Assembly (NCBI GenBank): GCA_034437615.1
Contig: DAOTTW010000043.1
Location: forward strand, 1-18,441
From: DAOTTW01 sp034437615
GTDB lineage: Bacteria; Chloroflexota; Anaerolineae; Aggregatilineales; Phototrophicaceae
Length of the DNA: 18,441 nucleotides
Direction: 5' to 3'
Both the position numbers and the translations under genes were made by a program. Positions 7,160-15,443 of this stretch are shown piece by piece. The first letter of the stretch is position 1. Each line of letters starts with the position of its first letter. The notes beneath the pieces are model-generated. The model was not told the origin of the DNA, ran no database searches, and worked only from the letters and a program-made list of their open reading frames with translations.

Positions 7160-8983
7160 TTAGTGGCCGAGCGCCAAACCGTTACGGCGCGGGTCCGCAG
7201 CCCCGTAAACCATGCCATCATCACCGACGAGCACCGCCTGCAACGACCCTGTATTGCCCTCATTCACGCCGAAGCCGCGTGCTTCCAGGCCAGCACGCAG
7301 CGCAGGTGTCAGCACATCCGAGTCGATATTGACGCTGCCATTACGCGCTACCACGCGCCCGACGTTGACGGCCTCTTGCAATTCCATGCCGAAGTCGATC
7401 ACGTGCAGCAGCACATTCAGGTTATAACCGATGATGCGGCTACCACCAGGCGAGCCGAGCGCCATGAACGGCTCACCATCCCGCAGCACCAACGTGGGAG
7501 CCATGCTGCTGCGCGGGCGCTTGCCGCCGACGGTCTCGGCATCGTCACCCAGGGCAGTGCGACGTTCAGCACGTTCGCCGCTTGGCGCGTTGGCGATGGG
7601 GTTGCCATCGGCGTCGGTGGGGGTGCCGCTGAAGTCGGTCAGTTCGTTGTTCAGCAGGAAGCCACGCCCCGGCACGACCATCGCAGAGCCGAACAGCAAT
7701 TCAATCGTTGATGTGATCGACACCAGGTTGCGCTCGCCATCCACAACGGAGAAGTGCGTGGTGCTGACGCTCTCGGTATCCGTATGTGCCGCAACGCTGT
7801 AAGGCCAATCCAGCGCTGCTGCGTCGTCGTCTTCCTCAGGCACATAGGCGAAGGGGTCACCGACATCGACAGGCGTGGAGACCGCGCTAAAGGGCGGGTT
7901 CAGCATCAGTTGGCGACGCTCACGGGCATATGCCTTGCTGGTCAAGCCTGCAACCGGCACATCGACAAAATCGGCGTCGGCCATGTATGCGTTACGATCC
8001 GCAAAGGCCAGGTTTTGCGCGTTGGCCAGCGTGCTGACGTATTCCAGTGAGCCAAAGCCCATACTGCCCAGGTCGAAGCCTTCCAGCAGGTTCAACATCA
8101 GCATCATGCTGGTACCGCCACTGGTCGGCATGTTCATGCCGTAAACATCGTAGCCACGATAGCTGGTCGTGACGGGTTCACGCAGCACAGCACGATAGCC
8201 CTCTAAATCTTCAATGCTCATGACGCCGGGGTTAAAGGGCGCATTCTGGACCGCATCAACGATGTCCTCGCCGATTTCACCACCATAAAAGACCTCAATG
8301 CCTTCGTCTGCGATCAGTTGCAGCGTGTCGGCCAGATCAGGGTTCGTGATGACGGAGCCAGCAGGCAGCGGTTCACCGTCGTCACCGAAGTAAATTTCCA
8401 TCGTAGCGGGGAAGTTGCGGATGCGGTCTGTATTGAAGCCACCCAACGCGCTCTCAGCGAAGTAATCGTCAATCACAAAGCCATCGCGGGCCAGTTCAAT
8501 CGCAGGTGCGAGCGCTTCGGCTAATGTCAGGGTGCCGTATTCATCCAGTGCGCGGGCAATGGCTGCCAGCGTGCCGGGAACGCCGACTGGATTGCCGCCC
8601 GTCACACGTTCGCCGAAGGGCGTCGGGTTGCCTTCATCGTCCAGGAAAATATCCGGCGTATAGGCTGAGGGGGCTTCTTCGCGGCCATCAATGGCGATCA
8701 CCTCGCCGGATTCGGCGTCATAGATCAGCATGAAAAGGCCGCCCCCGATACCGCTTGCATACGGCTCCGTGACGTTCAGCACGAATTGCACGACGGCGGC
8801 AGCATCGACGGCGTTACCACCCTGGCGCAGCGTCTCCACGCCCGCCAGCGTCGCGTAACGGTTTGATGTCGAGACCATGCCATTTTCGGCAGCAGTAGCA
8901 CCCGTACCACCCGTCTGCGCAAGGCTGATGGTCGGCAACAGGGCCAGAACGAGAAAAGTTAAAAAGACTATGCGTAGCTTCAT
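7160..8983 (-). CDS. ggt: Gamma-glutamyltransferase, secreted
   Basis: Gamma-glutamyltranspeptidase, an Ntn-hydrolase that cleaves itself into large and small subunits and removes or transfers the gamma-glutamyl group of glutathione and related peptides outside the cytoplasm. The 607-aa form begins with a signal peptide (residues 1-22; likely cleavage after SLA, before QT). Large-subunit motifs are GGNAVDAA (55-62) and YASGIGGGLFM (75-85). Arg101 in DGREEAP is the substrate carboxylate-binding Arg. The self-cleavage site precedes TTHFSVVD, giving the catalytic nucleophile Thr408. NNELTDF (445-451), SSM (492-494) and GSPGGSR (510-516) complete the active site. I start at ATG 8983 because AGGAG (8993-8997) is 9 nt away; it abuts the alternative ATG at 8992, leaving no spacing. 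Confidence 0.97.
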   Translation of the reverse strand: MKLRIVFLTFLVLALLPTISLAQTGGTGATAAENGMVSTSNRYATLAGVETLRQGGNAVDAAAVVQFVLNVTEPYASGIGGGLFMLIYDAESGEVIAIDGREEAPSAYTPDIFLDDEGNPTPFGERVTGGNPVGVPGTLAAIARALDEYGTLTLAEALAPAIELARDGFVIDDYFAESALGGFNTDRIRNFPATMEIYFGDDGEPLPAGSVITNPDLADTLQLIADEGIEVFYGGEIGEDIVDAVQNAPFNPGVMSIEDLEGYRAVLREPVTTSYRGYDVYGMNMPTSGGTSMMLMLNLLEGFDLGSMGFGSLEYVSTLANAQNLAFADRNAYMADADFVDVPVAGLTSKAYARERRQLMLNPPFSAVSTPVDVGDPFAYVPEEDDDAAALDWPYSVAAHTDTESVSTTHFSVVDGERNLVSITSTIELLFGSAMVVPGRGFLLNNELTDFSGTPTDADGNPIANAPSGERAERRTALGDDAETVGGKRPRSSMAPTLVLRDGEPFMALGSPGGSRIIGYNLNVLLHVIDFGMELQEAVNVGRVVARNGSVNIDSDVLTPALRAGLEARGFGVNEGNTGSLQAVLVGDDGMVYGAADPRRNGLALGH

Positions 8984-9102
8984 GAAAAACATCTCCTAGT
9001 TCAAAAAACCAGACGAGAGTTTAACGTGTTACTCGCAAACAGCCTAGTGACGTTAAAGGTTTGCTCAGATGATCGTGACACTGTGCATAGCAGCAGAGCG
9101 TC

Positions 9103-9795
9103 TTATGCCTCGTTGCCGTTGGCGTCCCCGTTGATCGGCGGCACGAATTCGCTGATGTTGTGCTTGACGGCATAGGCGGCGGCTTCGGCGCGGTTGGCGG
9201 CACCGATTTTGCTCAGCACGCTGCTGACGTAATTGCGCACGGTGCCTTCACCGAGATACAGTGAAACGGCAATCTGCCGATTGGTCATGCCCTCTGCCAC
9301 ACGCGCCAACACCACCATCTCTTGCGGTGTCAGTTCGGAGAAAGCAGCGGCGTGTTGTGCCTGGTTCGCCTTGCGCACTTCTGCAAAGACGCTGGCGGTC
9401 ATGGCGGGGTCTAACATGCCCTCGCCCCGGCTGACACGTTCGACGGCCTGCACCAGTTCGTTATCCCCGATGCGCTTGAGCACATAGCCCGATGCCCCGG
9501 CCTGAATCGCGGACATCAATAGCTCATCTTCAGCGTATGACGTGAGGATAATGACCTTGCACCCCGGCACCGCTTCCGTGATCTTACGACAGGCTTCGAT
9601 ACCGGAAATGCCCGGCATTCGGATGTCCAACACAGCAACGTCGGGTTGATGCGCTTGCGCTTGCTTTACAGCTTCCTCACCACTGGCCGCCTCGACCACG
9701 ACGCGCAGATGGCTCTGACGTTCGAGCAGAGCACGTAAGCCGGCGCGGACAACAGAATGGTCATCAGCAATGAGGATGCGGACGGTACGGGTCAT
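9103..9795 (-). CDS. NarL/FixJ-type response regulator (DosR-like)
   Basis: Two-component response regulator, 230 aa. The receiver domain (about 1-120) has the acidic pair Asp11/Asp12, the phospho-acceptor Asp57 in LDIRMPG, Thr85 and Lys107. A LuxR/NarL helix-turn-helix (about 153-213) contains LTPQEMVVLARVAEG and LGEGTVRNYVSSVLSKIG; the TVRNYVS recognition helix resembles DosR/DevR. The C-terminus ends in a short Asn/Gly-rich tail. Start choice: ATG 9795 gives the usual few residues before the receiver fold, while ATG 9810 would add five (MKENV); neither has a strong ribosome site. It is divergent from the GAF kinase at 9907, which is probably its partner. Symmetric half-sites in the shared gap could be its targets. 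Confidence 0.92.
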   Translation of the reverse strand: MTRTVRILIADDHSVVRAGLRALLERQSHLRVVVEAASGEEAVKQAQAHQPDVAVLDIRMPGISGIEACRKITEAVPGCKVIILTSYAEDELLMSAIQAGASGYVLKRIGDNELVQAVERVSRGEGMLDPAMTASVFAEVRKANQAQHAAAFSELTPQEMVVLARVAEGMTNRQIAVSLYLGEGTVRNYVSSVLSKIGAANRAEAAAYAVKHNISEFVPPINGDANGNEA

Positions 9796-9842
9796 AACGT
9801 TTTCTTTCATTGTCGATTAGTATTCCGTGTGCACCAGATTTT

Positions 9843-9872
9843 TGATACCATGTCACTATAGTGAGGTTATAC
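9843..9872 (+). promoter_or_regulatory. Promoter for the sensor kinase, with a palindrome in its spacer
   Basis: TTGATA (9843-9848) and TTATAC (9867-9872) are separated by 18 bp, giving a predicted start near 9879 and a leader of about 28 nt before ATG 9907. The spacer contains the perfect 12-bp palindrome TCACTATAGTGA (9853-9864), a suitable operator for a repressor or for autoregulation. A second partial palindrome, GTGA-N6-TCAC (9884-9897), follows in the leader. The boxes are matched by eye only. Confidence 0.45.
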
Positions 9873-9906
9873 CTACTTAAACAGTGAAGATTGTCACGGG
9901 ATTACT

Positions 9907-11046
9907 ATGAACGATGTACTGAGTCGGTTGAAAGAAATTGCCAATGCTGTGATGTTCGCTGCTGAAGCGCACGACCTGGAACTGGTGCTGGAGCGCATTG
10001 CCCATTCTGCCCGTGAGCTGGCCCAGACCCGTTATGCTGCGCTTGGTGTGCCGGATGGCAAGCACGAAATTGGCGATGGCAACGGCCTGCGCTTCTTCAA
10101 AACGTCTGGTATGACGCGGGATGAAATCGCCCTGCTCGATCATCTGCCAAAAGGTCATGGTTTGATCGGCGCACCAATGCGCGAGCGGCGCAGCACCCGC
10201 CTGGATTGCATACAGGACGATCCGCGCTCGGTGGGTTTTCCGGCTCATCATCCACATATGAAGTCCCTGCTTGGCGTGCCGATTCAGACGGGCGGCCAGC
10301 TTTTCGGCGTGCTCTACCTGTGTGATAAAATCGACGGTACGCCCTTCAACCACGACGATCAACTGCTGATCGAGACATTGGCCGGCTATGCGGGTGTTGC
10401 CATTGCAGGCGCAGAGCTAAACCAGCAGCAGAACAGAATGCACCTGCTGGAAGAACGCCAACGCATCGGCATGGAATTGCACGATGGCATCATTCAATCG
10501 CTATATGGCATCGGTATGCAGGTCGAATTGCTGCGTAGTGATGACATGGTGCCAGCCAACGAGCTATCGCCCGTGATTGACAGCCTCAACGATGTGATCG
10601 AGGACATCCGCCGCTACATCATGGACCTGCGCCAGCGTGGTAGCAGCAAAATGAGTATGCGTGATTACATTCAGCACATTGCAGAGCGGCTGAATATGAC
10701 GAACCACATCCTGCTTGAGGTGCACGCCCCGGACGAAGAACCGCCTTTTTCGCCTGCGGTCTTCGAGTCGGTCTGCTTGATCCTGAACGAAGCCTTGAGC
10801 AACGCGGTACGCCACGCCGACGCCAGCCGCATTGATGTCGAAGTCCAGCAGGGCAACGGCCATGTGAAGATCGCGGTGGTAGATAACGGGCGCGGCTTCG
10901 ATACCAGCGCAGTACGTGACCATTCTGGCTTAGGCTTGCGCAACATGCGCCAGCGTGCCCGCTTGTATGGTGGCACCGTAGACATCGAAACCGCCCCCTA
11001 CCAGGGTACGCGCTTAATCATCGACATGCCGACACATAAGTATTAA
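9907..11046 (+). CDS. GAF-domain sensor histidine kinase (DosS-like)
   Basis: A cytosolic sensor kinase of 379 aa. A GAF sensory domain spans about 20-172. Its stretch from PKGHGLIGAPM (81-91) through DDPRSVGFPAHHPHMKSLLGVPI (104-126) strongly resembles the GAF domains of mycobacterial DosS/DevS. A linker helix (172-187) leads to a HisKA_3 dimerisation domain with phospho-acceptor His192 in ELHDGIIQSLYG. The HATPase_c domain has the N-box LNEALSNAVRHA (293-304), the G1 box DNGRG (326-330) and the G2 box GLGLRNM (341-347). There are no membrane segments, so the signal is probably internal: redox, gas or a small molecule. It is transcribed divergently from the response regulator. The ribosome site is weak (GGGA, 5 nt before ATG). 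Confidence 0.95.
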   Translation: MNDVLSRLKEIANAVMFAAEAHDLELVLERIAHSARELAQTRYAALGVPDGKHEIGDGNGLRFFKTSGMTRDEIALLDHLPKGHGLIGAPMRERRSTRLDCIQDDPRSVGFPAHHPHMKSLLGVPIQTGGQLFGVLYLCDKIDGTPFNHDDQLLIETLAGYAGVAIAGAELNQQQNRMHLLEERQRIGMELHDGIIQSLYGIGMQVELLRSDDMVPANELSPVIDSLNDVIEDIRRYIMDLRQRGSSKMSMRDYIQHIAERLNMTNHILLEVHAPDEEPPFSPAVFESVCLILNEALSNAVRHADASRIDVEVQQGNGHVKIAVVDNGRGFDTSAVRDHSGLGLRNMRQRARLYGGTVDIETAPYQGTRLIIDMPTHKY

Positions 11047-11080
11047 GCTAGGGTGCGTATCAGCACGCGCCAGCCAACAC

Positions 11081-11332
11081 ATGAATGCATTTGCCATGAC
11101 AAACAGCCAGAAGCACAACGACACACCACAGGCCGCATCAGACGATGCGCCGCAGCAAACAGCGCAACCCCGTCAGCGTCCAACTGTGCTGTTTACTACG
11201 GGTGTCTTGCTGCTGGCTTTCACAATAGCGTTGATAGCCGTGTTGATTATTGCGGCTGGTGCAAGCGAGCGCATCAACGCCACCCAAACAGCACAACCCG
11301 CGATCACACAGACGATCAGCCCGCCGAGCTAA
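11081..11332 (+). CDS. Small single-pass membrane protein
   Basis: An 83-aa protein of unknown function. It has a polar, Gln/Ala/Asp-rich N-terminus of about 34 residues, one clear transmembrane helix (about 36-60, LLLAFTIALIAVLIIAAG core) and a short Thr/Gln/Pro tail (ATQTAQPAITQTISPPS). It follows the kinase by 34 nt and may be co-transcribed. No good ribosome site precedes ATG 11081, and a second ATG at 11096 (residue 6) is possible. The strong helix surrounded by polar ends is the main reason to believe it is real. Confidence 0.6.
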   Translation: MNAFAMTNSQKHNDTPQAASDDAPQQTAQPRQRPTVLFTTGVLLLAFTIALIAVLIIAAGASERINATQTAQPAITQTISPPS

Positions 11333-11374
11333 TAAGCAGCGACAGCGCCAGCGTACCTGAACAGTCACGCGCCC

Positions 11375-11440
11375 CAGACGCCAACAATGGCGTCCCTACG
11401 GCCCGCAACGGCTGTGTAGGGACGCGGCTTGCTGCGTCCG
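11375..11440. repeat. Two hairpin units in tail-to-tail order
   Basis: The first unit (11375-11399) is reversed, with stem GACGCC / GGCGTC and exit CCTAC. The second (11416-11440) is forward: GTAG, stem GGACGCGG / CTGCGTCC with one wobble, loop CTTG, final G. A 16-base spacer separates them, the same length as between the two units at 7033-7098. They occupy most of the gap between the small membrane protein gene and the 3' end of priA, ending 9 bases short of the priA stop. Confidence 0.75.
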
Positions 11441-11448
11441 CCGAAATA

Positions 11449-13938
11449 CTACAGCACATCCAGCGCATCCAGATCGACATACCAGCCCTTCTGCACGCGA
11501 AAACCGCGCAGCAGCGTCAGTGGGTCATGGCTGCGGATCAGGATTTGCCAGCGAAAGACGCGATCAATCTTGCGCAAAAAGCACGGTGCCGGACCAATCA
11601 ACCCGGTATCGGTCAGCTTGTGCCTGTCTATCAGGTGCACTAGCTCACGTTTGGCGCTTTCGGCCTGACGCTGTGCCTCAACCGGGCTGCTGGATTGAAT
11701 GAGGATACGCGCTAGCTTACGAAACGGCGGGTATCCCAGTTCGCGCCGTGCTATGATTTCCTGCGCGTAAAAGCCCGTGTAATCGTGCTCGGCGGCGTAG
11801 CGGATGCTATCGTGTTCGGGCTGATACGTCTGCAAGATGACCTGACCGCCCAGGATGCCGCGTCCGGCGCGCCCCGCCACCTGCGTCAAAAGCTGAAAAG
11901 CACGCTCACCAGCGCGAAAATCCGGCAAGAATAGGCCAGGGTCCGCGCTGACCACGCCCACCAGCGTCACGAGTGGCAAATCTAAGCCCTTTGCCACCAT
12001 CTGCGTGCCGATCATCACATCGGCGTCGTGGTCGATGAATTGCTGCAAGATTTCCTCGTGCGATGTGGCTTTGCTGGCCGTGTCTGCATCCCACCGCACC
12101 GAACGCACACCAGGAAATTCGGCCTTCAGCGCTTTTTCGACGTGCTGTGTGCCTGCGCCGAAGAATTTCACGCGCTGCGACTGGCATTCCGGGCAGGTAC
12201 GCGGCGTCGGCATCTCATAATTGCAGTGGTGGCAGCGCAGATGCTCGCCCTGACTATGGTGCGTCAGCGGTGTATCACAACGCGGGCACGCAAACACATA
12301 GCCACAATCCCGACAGAAAACGTAGGTGGCCTGCCCGCGCCGATTCAAGAATAAAATAGCCTGTTCCTCGCGCTCTAGCACCGTCGTCAGGGCATCGCGC
12401 AGGCTGCGGCTGAAGATGCTGCGGTTATCCGCCTTTAACTCGTCGCGCATATCCACGATTTCTACTGGGGGTAAGCTGATGCTGAGCGCGTCCTGTGCAT
12501 CAGGCTGATAAACTGGCTCTACACCGAGCCGTTTGGCCTGCTCTTGCACGCGCTGACGATGGCCCATGATGCGGCTTGGCATGTGCAGATAGGTCAGTTC
12601 GCCCTTGTCGGCACGGTAGCGCGTGCTCACGTCCGGCGTGGCGCTACCCAGGATCAGCGCCGCGTCGTTGAGCGCGACGATTCGTTCCGCAACCGCCCGC
12701 GCATGATAATACGGCGGGTTGAAGGGCGGCTGATGCTTATAGCTGTGGTCGTGCTCCTCGTCCATCACGATCAGGCCAATATCCGGCAGCGGCGTAAAGA
12801 TCGCGGAGCGCGTGCCGACGATGATAGGGATTTCGCCGTTGCGGGCGCGTTGCCAGGTGTCATAGCGTTCGCCTACCGATAGGCTGCCGTGCACCACCGC
12901 CACCTGGCCGGGGAAGCGTTGCGCCACACGCCGGATCGTCTGTGGCGTCAGCGCGATTTCCGGCACGAGCAAGATGGCTTGGCGGCCCTGCGCCAGTGTT
13001 TCGGCAATCGCCCGCAGGTAGATTTCGGTTTTGCCGCTACCCGTCACGCCATGTAGCAGGAATTTAGCCCCCCGCCCGGCTTCCTTGATTGCATCCCACA
13101 CGCGCTGCTGTTCTGGCGTCAGCGGCGGGGCCACATTCGGCACATAATCGCGGTCAGCCAGCGTATCGCGGTACGAAATGCGCTCGGATTGCGCCAGCAA
13201 GCCTTTATCCACCAGCCGCTTAATATCCTGTGAGGTGGCGTTGGTGGCGGCGTTCAGGTCGGCGGCGTCAATCTCACTGCTGGCCTGCTGCGCGATGTGG
13301 TGCAGGATGCGACGTTGCTTGTGTGCTTGCTTAGAGAGGTCCGCTAGCAACGCATCCAGCGTTGCCGGGTCAAACAGGCGTTGCAGCGTCTTGACTGTTT
13401 TCGGGCGGGCTGTCGGTTGCGTCAGGTGCGCTTCACGCCACACAATGCCCTCATCGGCTAGCTTGGCGATGGCTGAACGGGCTTTCGTGGCACCGAAGCG
13501 TTTTTCCAGTTGCTTTGCGCTCAGTGGGCCGCCGTTTTCCCATAGCGCGTCGATGATGTCCTTCGGCGTGCCCGGTCTGCGCTGCACATCAGGCTGTAAC
13601 AGGTGAACGGTCTGCACGCTCTGCCCGGTCAGGCCGGGGGGCAGCATCAGCCACAAGGCCGCGCCCGGCGATGTCAGATACACAGCGCTCATCCATAGCC
13701 CAAGCTGAAGGTGCTGCGGCGTCATTACCGGGTCGGGGTCCAGTAAATCCAGCACGGGTTTCGTCTCGCGGATGGGCGTTTCATCCATCAGGGTCAGCAC
13801 GATGGCGGGTTGCATGGCTGTGCCGAAGCTCACCCGCACCAGATGCCCTGGTTGGATGCGCCCAAGTAGGTCGTCGGGGATATGATAGTGATAGGTCTTG
13901 TAAACCGTCGTATTGACGGCCACATCGACATAAGGCAT
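11449..13938 (-). CDS. priA: Primosomal helicase PriA
   Basis: Replication-restart DNA helicase (3' to 5') that recognises stalled forks and reloads the replisome. The 829-aa protein has the N-terminal 3'BD (about 1-100, MPYVDVAVNTTVYKTYHYHI start), then a winged-helix-like region. The helicase core has Walker A GVTGSGKT (297-304), VPEIALTPQ (325-333) and DEEH (393-396). Eight zinc-binding cysteines (542, 545, 551, 554, 569, 572, 582, 585) sit within the second lobe. GTQMVAKGLDLP (644-655) and QVAGRAGRG (686-694) are motifs V and VI, followed by the C-terminal domain. All key residues are present, so both ATPase and zinc functions should be intact. No strong ribosome site is visible before ATG 13938. 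Confidence 0.97.
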   Translation of the reverse strand: MPYVDVAVNTTVYKTYHYHIPDDLLGRIQPGHLVRVSFGTAMQPAIVLTLMDETPIRETKPVLDLLDPDPVMTPQHLQLGLWMSAVYLTSPGAALWLMLPPGLTGQSVQTVHLLQPDVQRRPGTPKDIIDALWENGGPLSAKQLEKRFGATKARSAIAKLADEGIVWREAHLTQPTARPKTVKTLQRLFDPATLDALLADLSKQAHKQRRILHHIAQQASSEIDAADLNAATNATSQDIKRLVDKGLLAQSERISYRDTLADRDYVPNVAPPLTPEQQRVWDAIKEAGRGAKFLLHGVTGSGKTEIYLRAIAETLAQGRQAILLVPEIALTPQTIRRVAQRFPGQVAVVHGSLSVGERYDTWQRARNGEIPIIVGTRSAIFTPLPDIGLIVMDEEHDHSYKHQPPFNPPYYHARAVAERIVALNDAALILGSATPDVSTRYRADKGELTYLHMPSRIMGHRQRVQEQAKRLGVEPVYQPDAQDALSISLPPVEIVDMRDELKADNRSIFSRSLRDALTTVLEREEQAILFLNRRGQATYVFCRDCGYVFACPRCDTPLTHHSQGEHLRCHHCNYEMPTPRTCPECQSQRVKFFGAGTQHVEKALKAEFPGVRSVRWDADTASKATSHEEILQQFIDHDADVMIGTQMVAKGLDLPLVTLVGVVSADPGLFLPDFRAGERAFQLLTQVAGRAGRGILGGQVILQTYQPEHDSIRYAAEHDYTGFYAQEIIARRELGYPPFRKLARILIQSSSPVEAQRQAESAKRELVHLIDRHKLTDTGLIGPAPCFLRKIDRVFRWQILIRSHDPLTLLRGFRVQKGWYVDLDALDVL

Positions 13939-14034
13939 GGTCTATCGCTTTGTTTTTTACGGGACAAGATGCCGTGTATTGTAGTTCATGCCGCCACGAC
14001 GCGAACATATGCTTTTCTCTAACCTTCGGCTGTG

Positions 14035-14050
14035 ACGCCCATCAGGGCGT
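14035..14050. repeat. Short perfect hairpin in the priA upstream gap
   Basis: ACGCCC (14035-14040), loop ATCA, GGGCGT (14045-14050) give a perfect 6-bp stem. The stem resembles those of the hairpin family but lacks the GTAGG and CCG ends. It may be a degraded unit or an unrelated operator between two divergent genes. Confidence 0.4.
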
Positions 14051-14113
14051 TGTTCAGGCGTATGGTCTGCCGTAGCTATTGCGTACAGCGGCGGCGCGCT
14101 TTGGCGTCTAACA

Positions 14114-14119
14114 TATAAT
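14114..14119 (+). promoter_or_regulatory. Consensus -10 box for the SH3b/CARDB gene
   Basis: TATAAT lies 80 bp before the ATG at 14194. I see no acceptable -35 at 16-18 bp spacing, so a promoter here would need activation or another sigma factor. Its position in the divergent gap is suitable. Confidence 0.35.
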
Positions 14120-14193
14120 GTAAGTCGTCAAACTGCACAGCCTGGGGTATAGAATGCCTCTAAACAACCAAAATACTCAGAAAGGTATTTCCC

Positions 14194-15381
14194 ATGAAAC
14201 GCCTGACAATCGCTTTACTCACCCTGCTGCTAGCGGGGCTAATCGTCGGCGCACAGGACGTTATCACACCCATCGAAGCACCGAACCCCAACGCCGCCGT
14301 AAAAATCACGTTCCCGCCGCCTGTCTACGTGCTCAGTGGCCCGGTACAGATTCGCGGCTCGGCTGCATCGGGTAATCTGGCCAATTACTTCCTAGAGTTC
14401 CGGCCACTAGAGCCAGGGCGCACGGCGTCAGAGAGCGACGAACGCCTGAACCCCTGGTTCCCGGCGACGTTGCCCTCAAGCAATATCGTGCAGGATGGCG
14501 TGCTCGGTGTCTGGAATACGGCCACCGCGCCGGATGGCCTGTATGAACTGCGCCTGACGGTGAACATCACCGGGGCCAGTGCGCAACGCTTCCGCGTCAG
14601 CCCCTTGCGCGTCGAGAACAACCCGCCGGATTTCGTCATTCCGTCGAATCCGTCGCGGCCCGGTTTGATCGCAACGCCGACACAACTGCCCGGTGGCCCG
14701 ATTGCGCGACCCACACAGCAGGCCGCAGCACCCGGCGGCTTTGACCCCAACCCGCGTGTAACGGCGCAGGTGGATTCCAACGTGCGGCGCGGTGATAGCA
14801 CGGCTTATGAGCGCGTCGGGGCGCTGCTAGAAGGCGAAACCGCGCCCATCATTGGCGTCAGCAGCGCGGGGTCTGGCTGGTACTACATCGAGCTAGATAA
14901 CGGGCGTCGCGGCTTCATCGCATCCAGCATCGTGCGTGCCGATGGCGACCTGAGCCGCCTACGCCGCATCAACCCGCCGCCATTGCCCACGCCCACCTTC
15001 ACGCCGACACCTGCCGCAGTCGCTGACCTGCTGATTGATGGCTTCAGCATCAGCCCGGCGCAGCCTGTGTGTAACGAGCAATTCACCGTATCCATGAACG
15101 TCACAAATGCAGGCAACGGGCCATCCGGCCAGAGCGCAACGCTACGCCTGGTGGACATCCACGTGGCGACAGGCACCCAAACCCTGATCGGCACGGGTAC
15201 TGTGCCCTCCCTGCAACCGGGCGAAAACTGGGTCGTGCAGCTTAGTGGTATCGTCGGCATCTACTTCAGCGAGAACCACCGCCTGACCGCGACAGTGGAT
15301 GCGGGTGGTGCTGTGATCGAGACGAACGAAGGCAACAATACCTTCTCGCGCACTTATGTGCTGGATGCGGGTGGCTGCTAG
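14194..15381 (+). CDS. Secreted SH3b-CARDB domain protein
   Basis: A 395-aa exported protein. The signal peptide is at 1-20 (KR, hydrophobic core, cleavage likely after VGA before QD). An Ig-like domain follows at about 35-142, then a Pro/Gln/Thr linker. A bacterial SH3 domain spans about 188-248, with SNVRRGDSTAYERVGALLEGE and SGWYYIELDNGRRGFIASSIV. A PPPLPTPTFTPTP linker leads to a CARDB-type domain (about 277-391), with LQPGENW and VIETNEGNNTFSR. SH3b domains often bind cell-wall or peptide ligands and CARDB domains mediate adhesion, so a surface-binding role is plausible but not shown. Cys293 and Cys395 could form a disulphide. AGAAAGG lies 8 nt before ATG 14194. It diverges from priA. 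Confidence 0.88.
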   Translation: MKRLTIALLTLLLAGLIVGAQDVITPIEAPNPNAAVKITFPPPVYVLSGPVQIRGSAASGNLANYFLEFRPLEPGRTASESDERLNPWFPATLPSSNIVQDGVLGVWNTATAPDGLYELRLTVNITGASAQRFRVSPLRVENNPPDFVIPSNPSRPGLIATPTQLPGGPIARPTQQAAAPGGFDPNPRVTAQVDSNVRRGDSTAYERVGALLEGETAPIIGVSSAGSGWYYIELDNGRRGFIASSIVRADGDLSRLRRINPPPLPTPTFTPTPAAVADLLIDGFSISPAQPVCNEQFTVSMNVTNAGNGPSGQSATLRLVDIHVATGTQTLIGTGTVPSLQPGENWVVQLSGIVGIYFSENHRLTATVDAGGAVIETNEGNNTFSRTYVLDAGGC

Positions 15382-15391
15382 TTACTGTTTG

Positions 15392-15416
15392 CGGACACAA
15401 CAAGCCGTGTCCCTGC
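15392..15416 (-). repeat. GTAGGGAC-type hairpin unit, variant entry
   Basis: On the minus strand it reads GCAGGGACACGG, loop, then TTGTGTCCG, so GTAGG has become GCAGG. The GGACAC / GTGTCC stem is perfect over 6 bp and can extend with wobble pairs. It starts 10 bases after the stop of the SH3b/CARDB gene. Confidence 0.65.
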
Positions 15417-15443
15417 GAACGATGCCCCGTAGCATGATGCCCT

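Noticed and set aside
6992..7711. 239-aa plus-strand frame from the repeat region into ggt
   Set aside because: The start lies in a G-run repeat, and most of the frame is antisense to gamma-glutamyltransferase.
11053..11643. 196-aa plus-strand reading frame after the kinase
   Set aside because: It crosses the hairpin repeats and the 3' end of priA. The competing 83-aa frame has a clear membrane helix, while this one has low-complexity His/Arg/Thr content.
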